A DNA stretch of 64,000 bases from Lentibacter sp. GTDB lineage: Bacteria; Pseudomonadota; Alphaproteobacteria; Rhodobacterales; Rhodobacteraceae. The notes beneath the pieces are model-generated. The model saw only the letters and a list, made by a program, of their open reading frames with translations, did not search any database and had not been told where the DNA came from. The stretch is from the NCBI GenBank assembly GCA_016744435.1, contig JADGEJ010000004.1, positions 52,638 to 116,637 of the forward strand, written 5' to 3'. The position numbers were made by a program, and so were the translations under genes. Below are positions 45,178-53,749 of the stretch, piece after piece; position 1 is the first letter of the stretch, and each line of letters begins with the position of its first letter.

Positions 45178-46053
45178 ATGGCACTTCAGATTCATGCAAC
45201 CACTGCGAAGTCCATCATTGGTAACACCAAAGTCCCCTCGGCGGATTTCGTCATCAACCCCTACACGGGATGCCAATTCGCCTGCATGTACTGCTTTGCC
45301 AGCTTCATGGGGCGGTTTGTCGGCGAGAGTAACGGCAACTGGGGCAACTATGTCTATGTGAAGACCAACGCAGTGGAGTTGATGGAAAAACAAATCCAAC
45401 GGCTGCTCAAGAAAGACCCGCATCCGCGCATCGCGATCAGTACCGTCACCGATCCTTACCAAGGTGTCGAGCGCAAATATCGCCTGACACGCGGCATCCT
45501 GAACACTTTTGCCCAGCACGATTATCAAGGGCGCGTCAGCATCCTGACGAAGTCGCCAACGGTTCTGGATGATCTGGAGACGCTCAAGCGGATCAAAAAT
45601 TCCGAGGTTGGGTTTAGCATTACGACATCCGACGACACTCTTAGCCGCAAGCTCGATGCCAAGGCCCCCATTGCCCGTGCCCGGTTAGAAACCGTCAAAA
45701 CACTGGTTGATGCTGGCATCAATACCTACGTCTTTGTCGGCCCGTTCCTGCCGCATATGTATCTGCGCCCTGATCTGATCGACGCGCTGTTTGCAGACAT
45801 CCGCGCAACTGGCGTCACAGACGTAAAGGTCGAATATCTGAACCTTCCGTCCTATGTGCGGCCACGCCTGCGTGAATTTCTCAAGGACCAACCCGCCGAT
45901 ATCCAAGCCGTCTATGCGACATCGCAAAAGTTCGAGTACCGCGAGACCTTAGAGCCGGTGATCCGTGAGGCATTGGCGAACAACGGGCTTTCTCTCCGCT
46001 TCAACGAGATCGTGCATCACGTCAGCGATCAAAACCTAAAGGAAACATCATGA
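45178..46053 (+). CDS. Radical SAM protein (SPL-like)
   Basis: A 291-residue radical SAM enzyme. The 4Fe-4S motif CQFACMYC is at about residues 34-41 (CxxxCxxC), preceded by FVINPYTGC, with TVTDPYQGVERKYRLTR and later SILTKSP. The family resembles spore photoproduct lyase-like SPL/Rv2578c radical SAM proteins. AGGAGCAAAATC precedes the ATG. It reads cleanly in the standard code and is richer in GC than the recoded segment before it. Its TGA overlaps the ATG of a broken redoxin gene. Confidence 0.87.
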   Translation: MALQIHATTAKSIIGNTKVPSADFVINPYTGCQFACMYCFASFMGRFVGESNGNWGNYVYVKTNAVELMEKQIQRLLKKDPHPRIAISTVTDPYQGVERKYRLTRGILNTFAQHDYQGRVSILTKSPTVLDDLETLKRIKNSEVGFSITTSDDTLSRKLDAKAPIARARLETVKTLVDAGINTYVFVGPFLPHMYLRPDLIDALFADIRATGVTDVKVEYLNLPSYVRPRLREFLKDQPADIQAVYATSQKFEYRETLEPVIREALANNGLSLRFNEIVHHVSDQNLKETS

Positions 46054-46196
46054 CCGCAATCAAACTCGCAGCGGGTGCAGAGTTTCCCGTCAGCAAGATC
46101 GCCCGCCTCGTTGCAAGGGACCTGACGATGGGGCAGTCATCCGGCAAGAATGATTGGCAGATGATTTCGGTCTATCGCGGAAAGCACTGCGCCTAG
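46050..46196 (+). pseudogene. Truncated redoxin (AhpC/TSA-like) remnant
   Basis: Starting at ATG 46050 (ATGA overlap with the radical SAM stop), 48 codons encode MTAIKLAAGAEFPVSKIARL, then DWQMISVYRGKHCA and TAG. This matches the N-terminus of peroxiredoxin-like proteins, where WQMIVVYRGKHCPLC contains the redox cysteines. The reading frame stops after the first Cys, so the gene is broken. The ~195 bp that follow hold nothing clear. Confidence 0.65.
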
Positions 46197-46392
46197 CGTC
46201 GAAAGCTGCGTTTGACCACGATTAGGGCGACCTGTCTGACAATAGCTAAACTGGCGGCCGGAGAATATTATTTTCAATCATCAAGTGTAGCTCGCGAGAT
46301 GCGCCAGAAGGGTCCGTTGCCATCAAATTTGGACCGCTTGACACAGCGCAAGCCGCGGGATGACGGCCCCGTGTCAGGGCTCTAATAACCCC

Positions 46393-47210
46393 CTAGGGTA
46401 AACTGAAAAACAGGGGGCCGCCGCTGATCGGTAAGTTTCTGGATATCCAGGGGGTTTGCGAAGCTTTGGTAAAACGGTTCACGCGATCGCGCGCTGTGTG
46501 AAAGATCTCTTCGGGATCGAGAGTACCATCACCTGACGCGTCATAGTTCTCAAACATTGACAGCAACGCTTTGGAAAACACTCCGGCCTGCAACTGATCG
46601 GACTCCCAGCTAATTTGACGCCCTTTTGAGGCCGAGTTCACCGTAACGTTCGGCGTGAGAATTCTAGCGACGAGTTCGTCGTTCGTGGTCAAACCGGTTG
46701 CAAAACCGGAATGGCGGGCATCCAGGAAAAGTACCGTCCTCGCAGTTATGGCGTTCATACTGGCAGCAACATCCTTCCAATTTATCGCCGTGCTACTGAG
46801 CTGGCTAAGCTGCGCCGTGTCGGGTAGCAGAAAAAATCTCCCGTGTCACTTCGTATGCCGTGCCCGCTCAGAAAACCGACGGCAGTGTCGTCTGCCGTGA
46901 CTATATCCGGCAAGTCTGCAATAAGGGCCGCTAGGTCTTGGCCATTCAGGTGCTGGCACCCGCCGGACAAGTCGACGACACGGTCGTAGCCCATGCCTTG
47001 AGCTTGGGACGTCAGAAAATTACACCATGCTAATGCGTCAGACTGAGGGTAGCTGAGAGGGCTGACGGCGGGGTCCTTGTAGTCGCCGTATCCTACCGCG
47101 AAGAAATAAAGAGTCTTAGAGTTAACTCTTGCCGTCTCGATTTTGCGCGGTTTGCTCCTGGTTCCCGAGTTGGAAACACGGATAAGGTTGGTCTCACGCC
47201 GGCGCTTCAT
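46393..47210 (-). pseudogene. Caspase-like (C14) protease, frameshifted and catalytically broken
   Basis: Two minus-strand frames join into one caspase-like protein. The first (ATG 47210, MKRRRETNL) has TLYFFAVGYGDYKD, SYPQSDALAWCNFL and the catalytic His in FLSGHGIRSD. At about 46828 the frame shifts, and the second continues QLSQLSSTAINWKD, TVLFLDARHSG, then an EF-hand-like DASGDGTLDPEEIF and the end. The catalytic cysteine of the canonical DACHSG is Arg (CGC at 46714-46716), one transition from Cys. Both lesions argue for loss of protease activity. Confidence 0.8.
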
Positions 47211-47379
47211 GTCGGCCCTTTGCGGGTTAGACAGACGAACATGGTCGGCATGGAAGTTGGAAATTTGCTTTGAAAAATCAAAGCATGTTGGATACCTTTG
47301 TGCTAATATCCACTTTATATGGGGCGGCCGTGCATTTGGTTCAAGCGCCGAGAACAAAAAAAGAACGGGTGTTTAGCTG

Positions 47380-48133
47380 ATGTATCCTTTGCTGCCTTGG
47401 AAATGGCTGTTTTTTGCATTTGGTCTTGCCATGGCCGTAGCGATTTATGCCGACGACGTGGGGCGTTTGGTCGGTTGGGAAATCACGGACAGAATTCTTG
47501 TGCGCTCACTTCCCGCGATCTTAATGGGAATTCCAGTTGGTTTTTTTGGTCCCACCGGGTATTTAGCACCTTGGCGTGTAACTTGGCGATTGATCCCAAA
47601 ATTGAACAGCTGGTTTCCCGATCTTAATGGTATCTGGCTCGGGACAACCGGCTCCAATTGGCCGACCATCAAAAAGATGTTGGAAGCTGCTCAAGCGCAG
47701 GATGCAATCGAGCAAATCGAGCTTCATTCCACCGCGGAACAACGCGATGCCATGGCGGTCCAAATTACCGCCTCACTGTTCACCCTAAAGATTGCAGCAG
47801 GTTTGAGTTCCACGGATGGGCAGTCTTACTCGATCGCGGCAAAGCCTCGCCGTGACCAACATTCCGGGCACCTGCACCTTTCCTATGTCTACGAGCAGAC
47901 CACACCTGACCACGCGATAACGGACGAAGAGCGCCACATGGGCGCCGCAGACTTAGTTATTGATCCGGATGACCTGGAAACGGCAGAGGGTGTGTTGGAC
48001 TCGAAGGAGCTGGAAAACTGGGCTGAACACAGCAGGTCGGTTGAACCTTCGCCGGGTCTCTCGTCGCAAAGAAAACGGCAAGTCACTCCGCAGATATGCT
48101 GCCGAAGAGAAGCAACGCTCAGAAGACGGCTAG
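47380..48133 (+). pseudogene. Cap15-like 2TM-beta effector, frameshifted
   Basis: Two N-terminal transmembrane helices (PLLPWKWLFFAFGLAMAV; LVRSLPAILMGIPVGFFG) precede a beta-rich domain with DLNGIWLGTTGSNWP, ITASLFTLKIAAGLSS, LSYVYEQTTPD and RHMGAADLVID. This is the layout of the SMODS-associated 2TM beta-strand-rich effector (Cap15 in CBASS, also a Panoptes effector). At about 47993 the frame shifts; the other frame continues WTRRSWKTGLNTAGRLNLRR and ends at TAG 48131. The ORF-track tail to 48372 is an artefact running through a tRNA. No nucleotidyltransferase partner is visible. Confidence 0.7.
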
Positions 48134-48222
48134 CGAAGGCATTTCGAGCGTTTCGATATAGAGCAGGTGCAGGGCTTCATCGCGGCAGGTGTCAGCTAAG
48201 TCGTTGTTGTAAAGTTAAATTA

Positions 48223-48309
48223 TGGTGCGGGCGGTGGGACTCGAACCCACACGGGCACAAGGCCCAACAGATTTTAAGTCTGGTATGTCTACCATTCCAT
48301 CACGCCCGC
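48223..48309 (-). tRNA. tRNA-Leu (UAA), intact
   Basis: An 87-nt class II tRNA on the minus strand: acceptor GCGGGCG/CGCCCGC, anticodon loop CTTAAAA, long variable arm (GGGCC..GCCC), T arm GTGGG TTCGAGT CCCAC and encoded CCA. It lies between the decaying Cap15-like gene and a truncated tRNA-Leu. Confidence 0.93.
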
Positions 48310-48401
48310 ATCTGGCGTTGTTCTTCAATTTTCAGTTTCGGGCCTATATCGGGCTTCAAAACAGTCTCTTAGTCGCAACGCCTTGTTCCGTATGCGTTTT
48401 A

Positions 48402-48456
48402 CCGCACAGACTCAAGGATTTTAAACCTCCTGTGTCTACCATTCCACCACGCGGGC
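48402..48456 (-). pseudogene. Truncated tRNA-Leu (UAA) pseudogene
   Basis: On the minus strand GCCCGCGTGGTGGAATGGTA, GACAC, a TTTAAAA anticodon loop and ...TCTGTGCGG match the 5' two-thirds of a tRNA-Leu(UAA). Homology ends at the start of the T arm; the T loop and 3' acceptor are missing, and the anticodon stem has mismatches. It is the island-distal tRNA and marks the right boundary. Confidence 0.8.
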
Positions 48457-48528
48457 CAGCGCTCTTTTGCTAGCGGCTCGCCGCCCAGAAAACAATGCGC
48501 TTTTGCGCCGCTTGCAGGAAATTTTGAC

Positions 48529-48879
48529 ATGGCTATTAAACGAATCACAGCAAACCTCAACGCACCGTCCATTCCGGAGCTGAAGACCTTTTACCAAGAA
48601 CTGTTCGGCCTCGACGTTTTGATGGATTTTGGCTGGATCGCCACGCTTGGTGCAGACATCCAAGCGCCTGTGCAACTGAGTCTTGCAACATCTGGCGGCG
48701 AAGGCACGCCCGTGCCAGAGCTTTCAATCGAAGTCGACAACGTTGATGATTTACACGCGAAGGCCATCGAACTAGGGCATGACATTCTCTATGGGCCCGA
48801 AGACGAAAACTGGGGTGTACGCCGCTTTATGCTGCATGATCCGGCTGACAACCTGATCAACGTGATGCAGCACCTCTAA
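48529..48879 (+). CDS. VOC-family (glyoxalase-like) protein
   Basis: A 116-residue single VOC domain (ITANLNAPSIPELKTFYQEL ... DVLMDFGWIATLG ... WGVRRFMLHDPADNLINVMQH) with the paired beta-alpha-beta-beta-beta layout. It could be a dioxygenase, glyoxalase or resistance protein; the substrate is not assignable. It is the first core-type gene right of the island. Confidence 0.85.
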   Translation: MAIKRITANLNAPSIPELKTFYQELFGLDVLMDFGWIATLGADIQAPVQLSLATSGGEGTPVPELSIEVDNVDDLHAKAIELGHDILYGPEDENWGVRRFMLHDPADNLINVMQHL

Positions 48880-48885
48880 ACAAAT

Positions 48886-49437
48886 CTAAAGCTCGTCTTG
48901 TTGGCCATTTTTGGGTTGTTCAACGAGCATTCCGCGCTCTGGCAACCAAGGGTTTAGGCCAACAGCAACGCGCAGATCGGCTTGCGCCGCTTCCGGTTGG
49001 CCAAGGCCAATATACGTCATAGCGCGGCCAGCAATCGCTGCAATATGCGTGGGCGATAGCTCCACTGCGTGGTTGAGGTCGGCCAAGGCAGCATCATAGT
49101 CTTGCCTGATGAAATTTACGAAAGCGCGCTGATTGTAGCCCTCTGCATATTTGGGGCAGTACTTCACCAGCCGGTCAAAATCTTCAAGCGCGCCTTGCAG
49201 GTTATAGCCTGCGCGCTTGCGCATACCTTGGTCAAGAATTTCTTGCGCGGCCTCGTCTGGCGCATCTGCCCAAAGCGCCCACATCTCGTTGGTGTGAAGG
49301 CGGGCTGCCATCTCGTTGGGGGCCTCGCGCACAGCTTCGATCAGCTCCGCCAAACGCACAGAATGGTCTGGCGCTTGAGGGCAGGTTGCCGCCCAAGCCG
49401 GGCTCGCCAAAAACAAGATCGCTATCAGTATTCGCAT
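48886..49437 (-). CDS. Exported TPR-repeat protein
   Basis: A 183-residue protein. A signal peptide (MRILIAILFLASPAWAATC) precedes tetratricopeptide repeats (GYNLQGALEDFDRLVKYCPK, YDAALADLNHAVELSPTH, GQPEAAQADLRVAVGLNPWL). I use the ATG at 49437, six codons into the ORF. It is a periplasmic scaffold protein of unknown partner. Confidence 0.82.
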   Translation of the reverse strand: MRILIAILFLASPAWAATCPQAPDHSVRLAELIEAVREAPNEMAARLHTNEMWALWADAPDEAAQEILDQGMRKRAGYNLQGALEDFDRLVKYCPKYAEGYNQRAFVNFIRQDYDAALADLNHAVELSPTHIAAIAGRAMTYIGLGQPEAAQADLRVAVGLNPWLPERGMLVEQPKNGQQDEL

Positions 49438-49467
49438 GCTGCCATCATGCCACAATATGGTTAACCG

Positions 49468-49968
49468 TCAAATAACGTCTGCGAGAGTGGTCTCTTTTAC
49501 CGCTTGCATCGCCACATATGTTGAGGTCGAAGCAACGTGTGGCAGTGTTGAAATTTGCTCGCCCAAAACGCGGCGATAGTCGTTCATATCCTGCGTTCTG
49601 ATCTTCAAAAGGTAGTCAAAGTTCGCAGCCATCATGTGCACCTGCTCAATCTGCGGCGTCTTCATCACAGCGGCGTTAAACTCTGCTAAGGCCTTCTCGC
49701 GCGTGTCCGACAGGCGCACTTCCACGAAGGCCACATGGTCAAGCCCAAGGCGGATCGGATCAAACAGCGCTTTATAACCGGTGATCACACCGCTGTCTTC
49801 AAGCCGCCTGAGCCGCGTTTGCGTCGGCGACTTAGAAAGGCCAATGCGCCCGGCAAGCTCGGTGATCGAAATGCGCCCTTCACCAGCTAGCACCGAGAGA
49901 ATCTTGCGATCAAATGGATCCAAGGCAATCTGGCCATATTCGCTGTCAGAATGAGTTTTTTCGGACAT
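49468..49968 (-). CDS. putR: Lrp/AsnC regulator of proline catabolism
   Basis: A 166-residue Lrp-family regulator. The HTH region LDPFDRKILSVLAGEGRISI, ELAGRIGLSKSPTQTRLRRL is followed by a RAM effector domain. The ATG at 49968, with GGAGATATAG upstream, replaces the ORF-track start. It is divergent from putA by 80 bp, as in alphaproteobacterial putR-putA, where PutR activates putA with proline. Confidence 0.9.
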   Translation of the reverse strand: MSEKTHSDSEYGQIALDPFDRKILSVLAGEGRISITELAGRIGLSKSPTQTRLRRLEDSGVITGYKALFDPIRLGLDHVAFVEVRLSDTREKALAEFNAAVMKTPQIEQVHMMAANFDYLLKIRTQDMNDYRRVLGEQISTLPHVASTSTYVAMQAVKETTLADVI

Positions 49969-50048
49969 ATCTATATCTCCACTTACATTTCTCAGTCGGT
50001 TTTCCCGCAAAATCACCGTTAGACTATCCGAAAATCAGGGAGATATCC

Positions 50049-53000
50049 ATGCCTCAGTCACAGTTGCGCGCCGCGATCAGCAAGAACACCTACGCCGATG
50101 AAGCCAAAACGCTTGAGAAGCTCATAGCTGAGGCAGGCCTCAGCGCCGCTGACCGTGCCGCCATCACCGCACGCGCTGCCGATTTGGTGACAGCCATTCG
50201 CGGCCAGTCTGATCCGGGGATGATGGAGGTCTTTCTCGCGGAGTACGGCCTTTCCACTGACGAAGGCATCGCACTCATGTGCCTCGCAGAAGCCCTCCTG
50301 CGCGTGCCCGACGCCGACACCATAGATGCGCTCATTGAAGACAAGATCGCCCAGTCTGATTGGGCCGCGCATATGGGCGCCTCGACTTCCCCACTCGTCA
50401 ACGCATCCACTTGGGCGCTCATGCTCACAGGCAAGGTGCTCGAAGAAAACGAGCCCGGTGTCATCGGCTCGCTGCGCGGGGCGGTTAAGCGCCTCGGCGA
50501 GCCTGTCATCCGCACAGCCGTTAGCCGCGCGATGAAAGAGATGGGCCGCCAATTTGTGCTCGGTGAAAACATTGTCTCGGCCATGGAGCGCGCCTCCAAG
50601 ATGGAAGCCAAGGGGTATACATACTCCTATGATATGCTCGGAGAAGCCGCCCGCACGGAAGGCGACGCGAAGCGCTATCACCTCGCATATTCCCGCGCGA
50701 TAACGGCTATCGCACAGGCCTGCACCTCGGAAGATATTCGCGAAAACCCCGGCATCTCTGTCAAGCTCTCGGCTCTGCACCCGCGTTACGAAGTTGCACA
50801 GCGCGCCCGTGTGATGGACGAGCTTGCCCCGCGCCTGCGCTCGCTGGCCTTGCTTGCCAAATCCGCTGGCATGGGCCTCAATGTCGACGCCGAAGAAAGC
50901 GACCGCCTCGCCATTTCGATGGATGTCATCGAGGAAGTCCTCTCCGAGCCTGCATTGGCCGGATGGGACGGCTTCGGCGTAGTTGTCCAAGCCTATGGCC
51001 AGCGCGCGGGCGACACGCTCGAACTGCTGCACGCGCTCGCCGAAAAATATGACCGCCGCATCATGGTGCGCCTCGTCAAGGGCGCCTACTGGGACACCGA
51101 AGTTAAGCGCGCGCAGGTCGAGGGCCTTGAGGGCTTCCCCGTCTTCACAGCCAAGCCAGCAACAGACGTGAGCTATATCGCCAACGCCCGTAAACTCCTT
51201 AGCATGACGGGGCGCATCTACCCGCAGTTTGCCACTCACAACGCCCATACTGTTGCCGCAGTTCTCAACATGGCCCGCGACATGGGCACGCCAAAAGCTG
51301 CCTTTGAGTTCCAACGCCTGCATGGCATGGGCGAAGCGCTGCACAACATCGTGCTGCAAGCCGAGGCCACAAATTGCCGCGTCTACGCCCCCGTCGGCGC
51401 GCACCGTGATTTGCTCGCATACCTCGTGCGCCGCCTGCTTGAGAACGGTGCAAACTCCAGCTTCGTCAACCAGATTGTTGATGAGGATGTCTCGCCAGAA
51501 GACGTCGCCAGTTGCCCGTTTGACGCCTTGGCAGAGGTAACCGCACAACTCACAGAAGGGCCTGACCTGTACCAGCCCGAGCGCATCAACTCGCAAGGCT
51601 TTGACCTCACCCATGAGCCGACGCTGGCGCGAATTGAAAAGGCCCGCAAACCGTTCTTGGCGCATAGCTGGAAAGCCGTGCCGCTACTGGCTGCAAATGC
51701 GAAGCCGAACAAAGCACATTCGGTGCAAAACCCCGCCGTGCCTTCTGACACGCCCGGCACTGTTGCTTTCGCAAGCGCCACAGATGTTGAAACTGCCTTG
51801 AAACACGCGGTGCCGTGGGCAGCAAAACCTGCCGAACGCGCGAAGGCGCTCAGCAAGGCCGCTGATCTTTATGAGAAACACTTTGGTGAGCTCTTCGCAC
51901 TGCTCGCTCGCGAAGCTGGCAAGTCACAACCCGACGCCGTTGCAGAGCTGCGCGAGGCCGTCGATTTCCTGCGCTACTACGCTGCCAATGCGCCTGAGAC
52001 GCCGCCCGCAGGTGTGTTCACTTGCATCAGCCCATGGAACTTTCCGCTGGCTATTTTCACAGGTCAGATCGCGGCGGCACTGGCCGCTGGCAACGCCGTG
52101 CTCGCAAAACCCGCAGAGCAAACTGGCCTCATAGCGCACCGTGCGATTGAGCTCATGCACGAAGCGGGTGTGCCTAAGGCAGCGGTCCAACTCCTCCCCG
52201 GTGCGGGAGACGTAGGGGCCGCCCTTACATCAGACGCGCGGATCAGCGGTGTCGCCTTCACGGGCTCAACCGACACAGCGCTTTTGATCCGCTCCAGCAT
52301 GGCCAAACACCTCGACCCCGGTGCGCCTTTTCTCGCCGAAACCGGTGGTCTCAATGCGATGATCGTTGACTCAACCGCTCTGCCCGAACAGGCGATCCAA
52401 GCCATCGTAGAAAGCGCGTTCCAGTCAGCAGGCCAGCGTTGCTCGGCGCTGCGCTGTCTTTATGTGCAAGAAGACATCGCAGAGCCCTTCACCAAAATGC
52501 TCAAGGGCGCGATGGACGAATTGAGCATGGGCGACCCTTGGCAACTTTCCACAGATTGCGGACCAGTTATCGACGAAGAGGCCCGTGCTGGCATTGCTGC
52601 GCACATCGAAGCAGCTCGCAACGAGGGCCGGCTCATGCACGAGTTGCGCACACCAAACTCTGGCACGTTCATCGCACCGACGTTGCTCTCGGTAGAGGGC
52701 ATCAAAGAAATGCAGCGCGAAGTCTTCGGCCCCGTGCTGCACCTCGCGACGTTCAAATCAAACGAGCTTGACGCTGTCATCAACGAGATCAACGCGACGG
52801 GCTATGGGCTCACCTTTGGTCTGCAAACCCGGATCGACGACCGCGTGCAGCACGTGTCTGAACGCATTCACGCAGGCAACATCTACGTCAATCGCAACCA
52901 GATCGGCGCAATTGTCGGAAGCCAGCCATTCGGCGGCGAAGGCCTTTCCGGCACCGGGCCAAAGGCAGGCGGGCCAAACTACCTGCCGCGCTTTGCAGCC

Positions 53001-53483
53001 CCCTTTGCGCGCAATGTTGAAGGCACATGGAACACTGAAATGCGCGCCCAAGATATGCAGCAAGTGCTCAGCGCATCGCCAGTTAGCGGCAGCCAGCAAA
53101 CGCTGCCACTCCCCGGCCCAACGGGCGAATCAAATGTGCTGACGCTGTTTGCCCGCCCGCCACTCCTTTGCCTCGGCCCAACCGAGGAAGCCGCTTCCGA
53201 GCAAGCGCAGATCGTGCTCAGCTTGGGCGGCCTTGCGGTTGAAGCGACAGGCGCTCTGCCCGCAGAAGCGCTTGAAACGCTCACAGGCTTTTCCGGCGTT
53301 ATCTTTTGGGGTGACGCGACGCTTGCACGTGCCTATGAGCAAGCACTCGCAAACCGCACAGGCGCGATCCTTCCTCTGATCACGGGCACACCCGATGTGG
53401 CCCGTGTTTTGGGCGAACGGCACGTCTGCGTCGACACAACTGCCTCGGGCGGCAACGCGGCCTTGCTCGCGGGGCAAGGCTAG
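50049..53483 (+). CDS. putA: Bifunctional proline dehydrogenase / glutamate semialdehyde dehydrogenase
   Basis: A 1144-residue PutA starting at ATG 50049 (GGGAGATATCC upstream). The N-terminal half is the FAD proline dehydrogenase barrel (VDAEESDRLAISMDVIEE, MVRLVKGAYWDTEVKRAQ, YPQFATHNAHT). The C-terminal half is the NAD aldehyde dehydrogenase (ISPWNFPLAIFTGQIAAALA, GVAFTGST, catalytic Cys in QSAGQRCSALR, GPVLHLATF). It lacks the ribbon-helix-helix DNA-binding domain of E. coli PutA, consistent with a separate PutR. It oxidises proline to glutamate. Confidence 0.96.
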   Translation: MPQSQLRAAISKNTYADEAKTLEKLIAEAGLSAADRAAITARAADLVTAIRGQSDPGMMEVFLAEYGLSTDEGIALMCLAEALLRVPDADTIDALIEDKIAQSDWAAHMGASTSPLVNASTWALMLTGKVLEENEPGVIGSLRGAVKRLGEPVIRTAVSRAMKEMGRQFVLGENIVSAMERASKMEAKGYTYSYDMLGEAARTEGDAKRYHLAYSRAITAIAQACTSEDIRENPGISVKLSALHPRYEVAQRARVMDELAPRLRSLALLAKSAGMGLNVDAEESDRLAISMDVIEEVLSEPALAGWDGFGVVVQAYGQRAGDTLELLHALAEKYDRRIMVRLVKGAYWDTEVKRAQVEGLEGFPVFTAKPATDVSYIANARKLLSMTGRIYPQFATHNAHTVAAVLNMARDMGTPKAAFEFQRLHGMGEALHNIVLQAEATNCRVYAPVGAHRDLLAYLVRRLLENGANSSFVNQIVDEDVSPEDVASCPFDALAEVTAQLTEGPDLYQPERINSQGFDLTHEPTLARIEKARKPFLAHSWKAVPLLAANAKPNKAHSVQNPAVPSDTPGTVAFASATDVETALKHAVPWAAKPAERAKALSKAADLYEKHFGELFALLAREAGKSQPDAVAELREAVDFLRYYAANAPETPPAGVFTCISPWNFPLAIFTGQIAAALAAGNAVLAKPAEQTGLIAHRAIELMHEAGVPKAAVQLLPGAGDVGAALTSDARISGVAFTGSTDTALLIRSSMAKHLDPGAPFLAETGGLNAMIVDSTALPEQAIQAIVESAFQSAGQRCSALRCLYVQEDIAEPFTKMLKGAMDELSMGDPWQLSTDCGPVIDEEARAGIAAHIEAARNEGRLMHELRTPNSGTFIAPTLLSVEGIKEMQREVFGPVLHLATFKSNELDAVINEINATGYGLTFGLQTRIDDRVQHVSERIHAGNIYVNRNQIGAIVGSQPFGGEGLSGTGPKAGGPNYLPRFAAPFARNVEGTWNTEMRAQDMQQVLSASPVSGSQQTLPLPGPTGESNVLTLFARPPLLCLGPTEEAASEQAQIVLSLGGLAVEATGALPAEALETLTGFSGVIFWGDATLARAYEQALANRTGAILPLITGTPDVARVLGERHVCVDTTASGGNAALLAGQG

Positions 53484-53618
53484 TTTTCAAGCCGTTTCGA
53501 ATTTGCTACGCAAATCCGATCCGCTTGCTTGTCTGCTGCGCAGCCTTACAAGCGAGCTAACCTCTCTATCGGCCATGTCATGAATTGGTTGTACCGCGCA
53601 AACATGCGCGTCACGGCG

Positions 53619-53658
53619 GGCGGGGGCCTGGCGGGCTTTAGCCCGCCAGGCCCCCGCC
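53619..53658. repeat. Perfect 18-bp stem hairpin after putA
   Basis: GGCGGGGGCCTGGCGGGC-TTTA-GCCCGCCAGGCCCCCGCC, an 18-bp perfect stem with a 4-nt loop, 135 bp after the putA stop and before the rhomboid gene. No T-tract follows. It could be a strong bidirectional transcription or RNA-end structure. Confidence 0.8.
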
Positions 53659-53749
53659 ACGGAGCGATGCCGAAGGCAGCGCAACCAATCCTCAACCTCC
53701 ACAACAATCACCGCTTTTATTGAGCGTGATTTGCCATTAGCCTAACCCC

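Noticed and set aside
46197-46392. A further gene between redoxin remnant and caspase-like gene
   Set aside because: Only short broken frames are present, with no start or family signal.
47995-48372. C-terminal extension of the 330-residue ORF through the tRNA
   Set aside because: It follows a frameshift and runs antisense through an intact tRNA-Leu. The other frame keeps the family pattern and ends at 48131.
29770-48456. A second copy of the tRNA-Phe 3' end as right attachment site
   Set aside because: No direct repeat of the last ~20 bases of tRNA-Phe was found elsewhere in the window. The tRNA-Leu ends only share short G/C runs.
50058-51665. 535-residue minus-strand ORF inside putA
   Set aside because: It is an antisense shadow of a GC-rich gene. 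Composition and lack of motifs show it is not coding.
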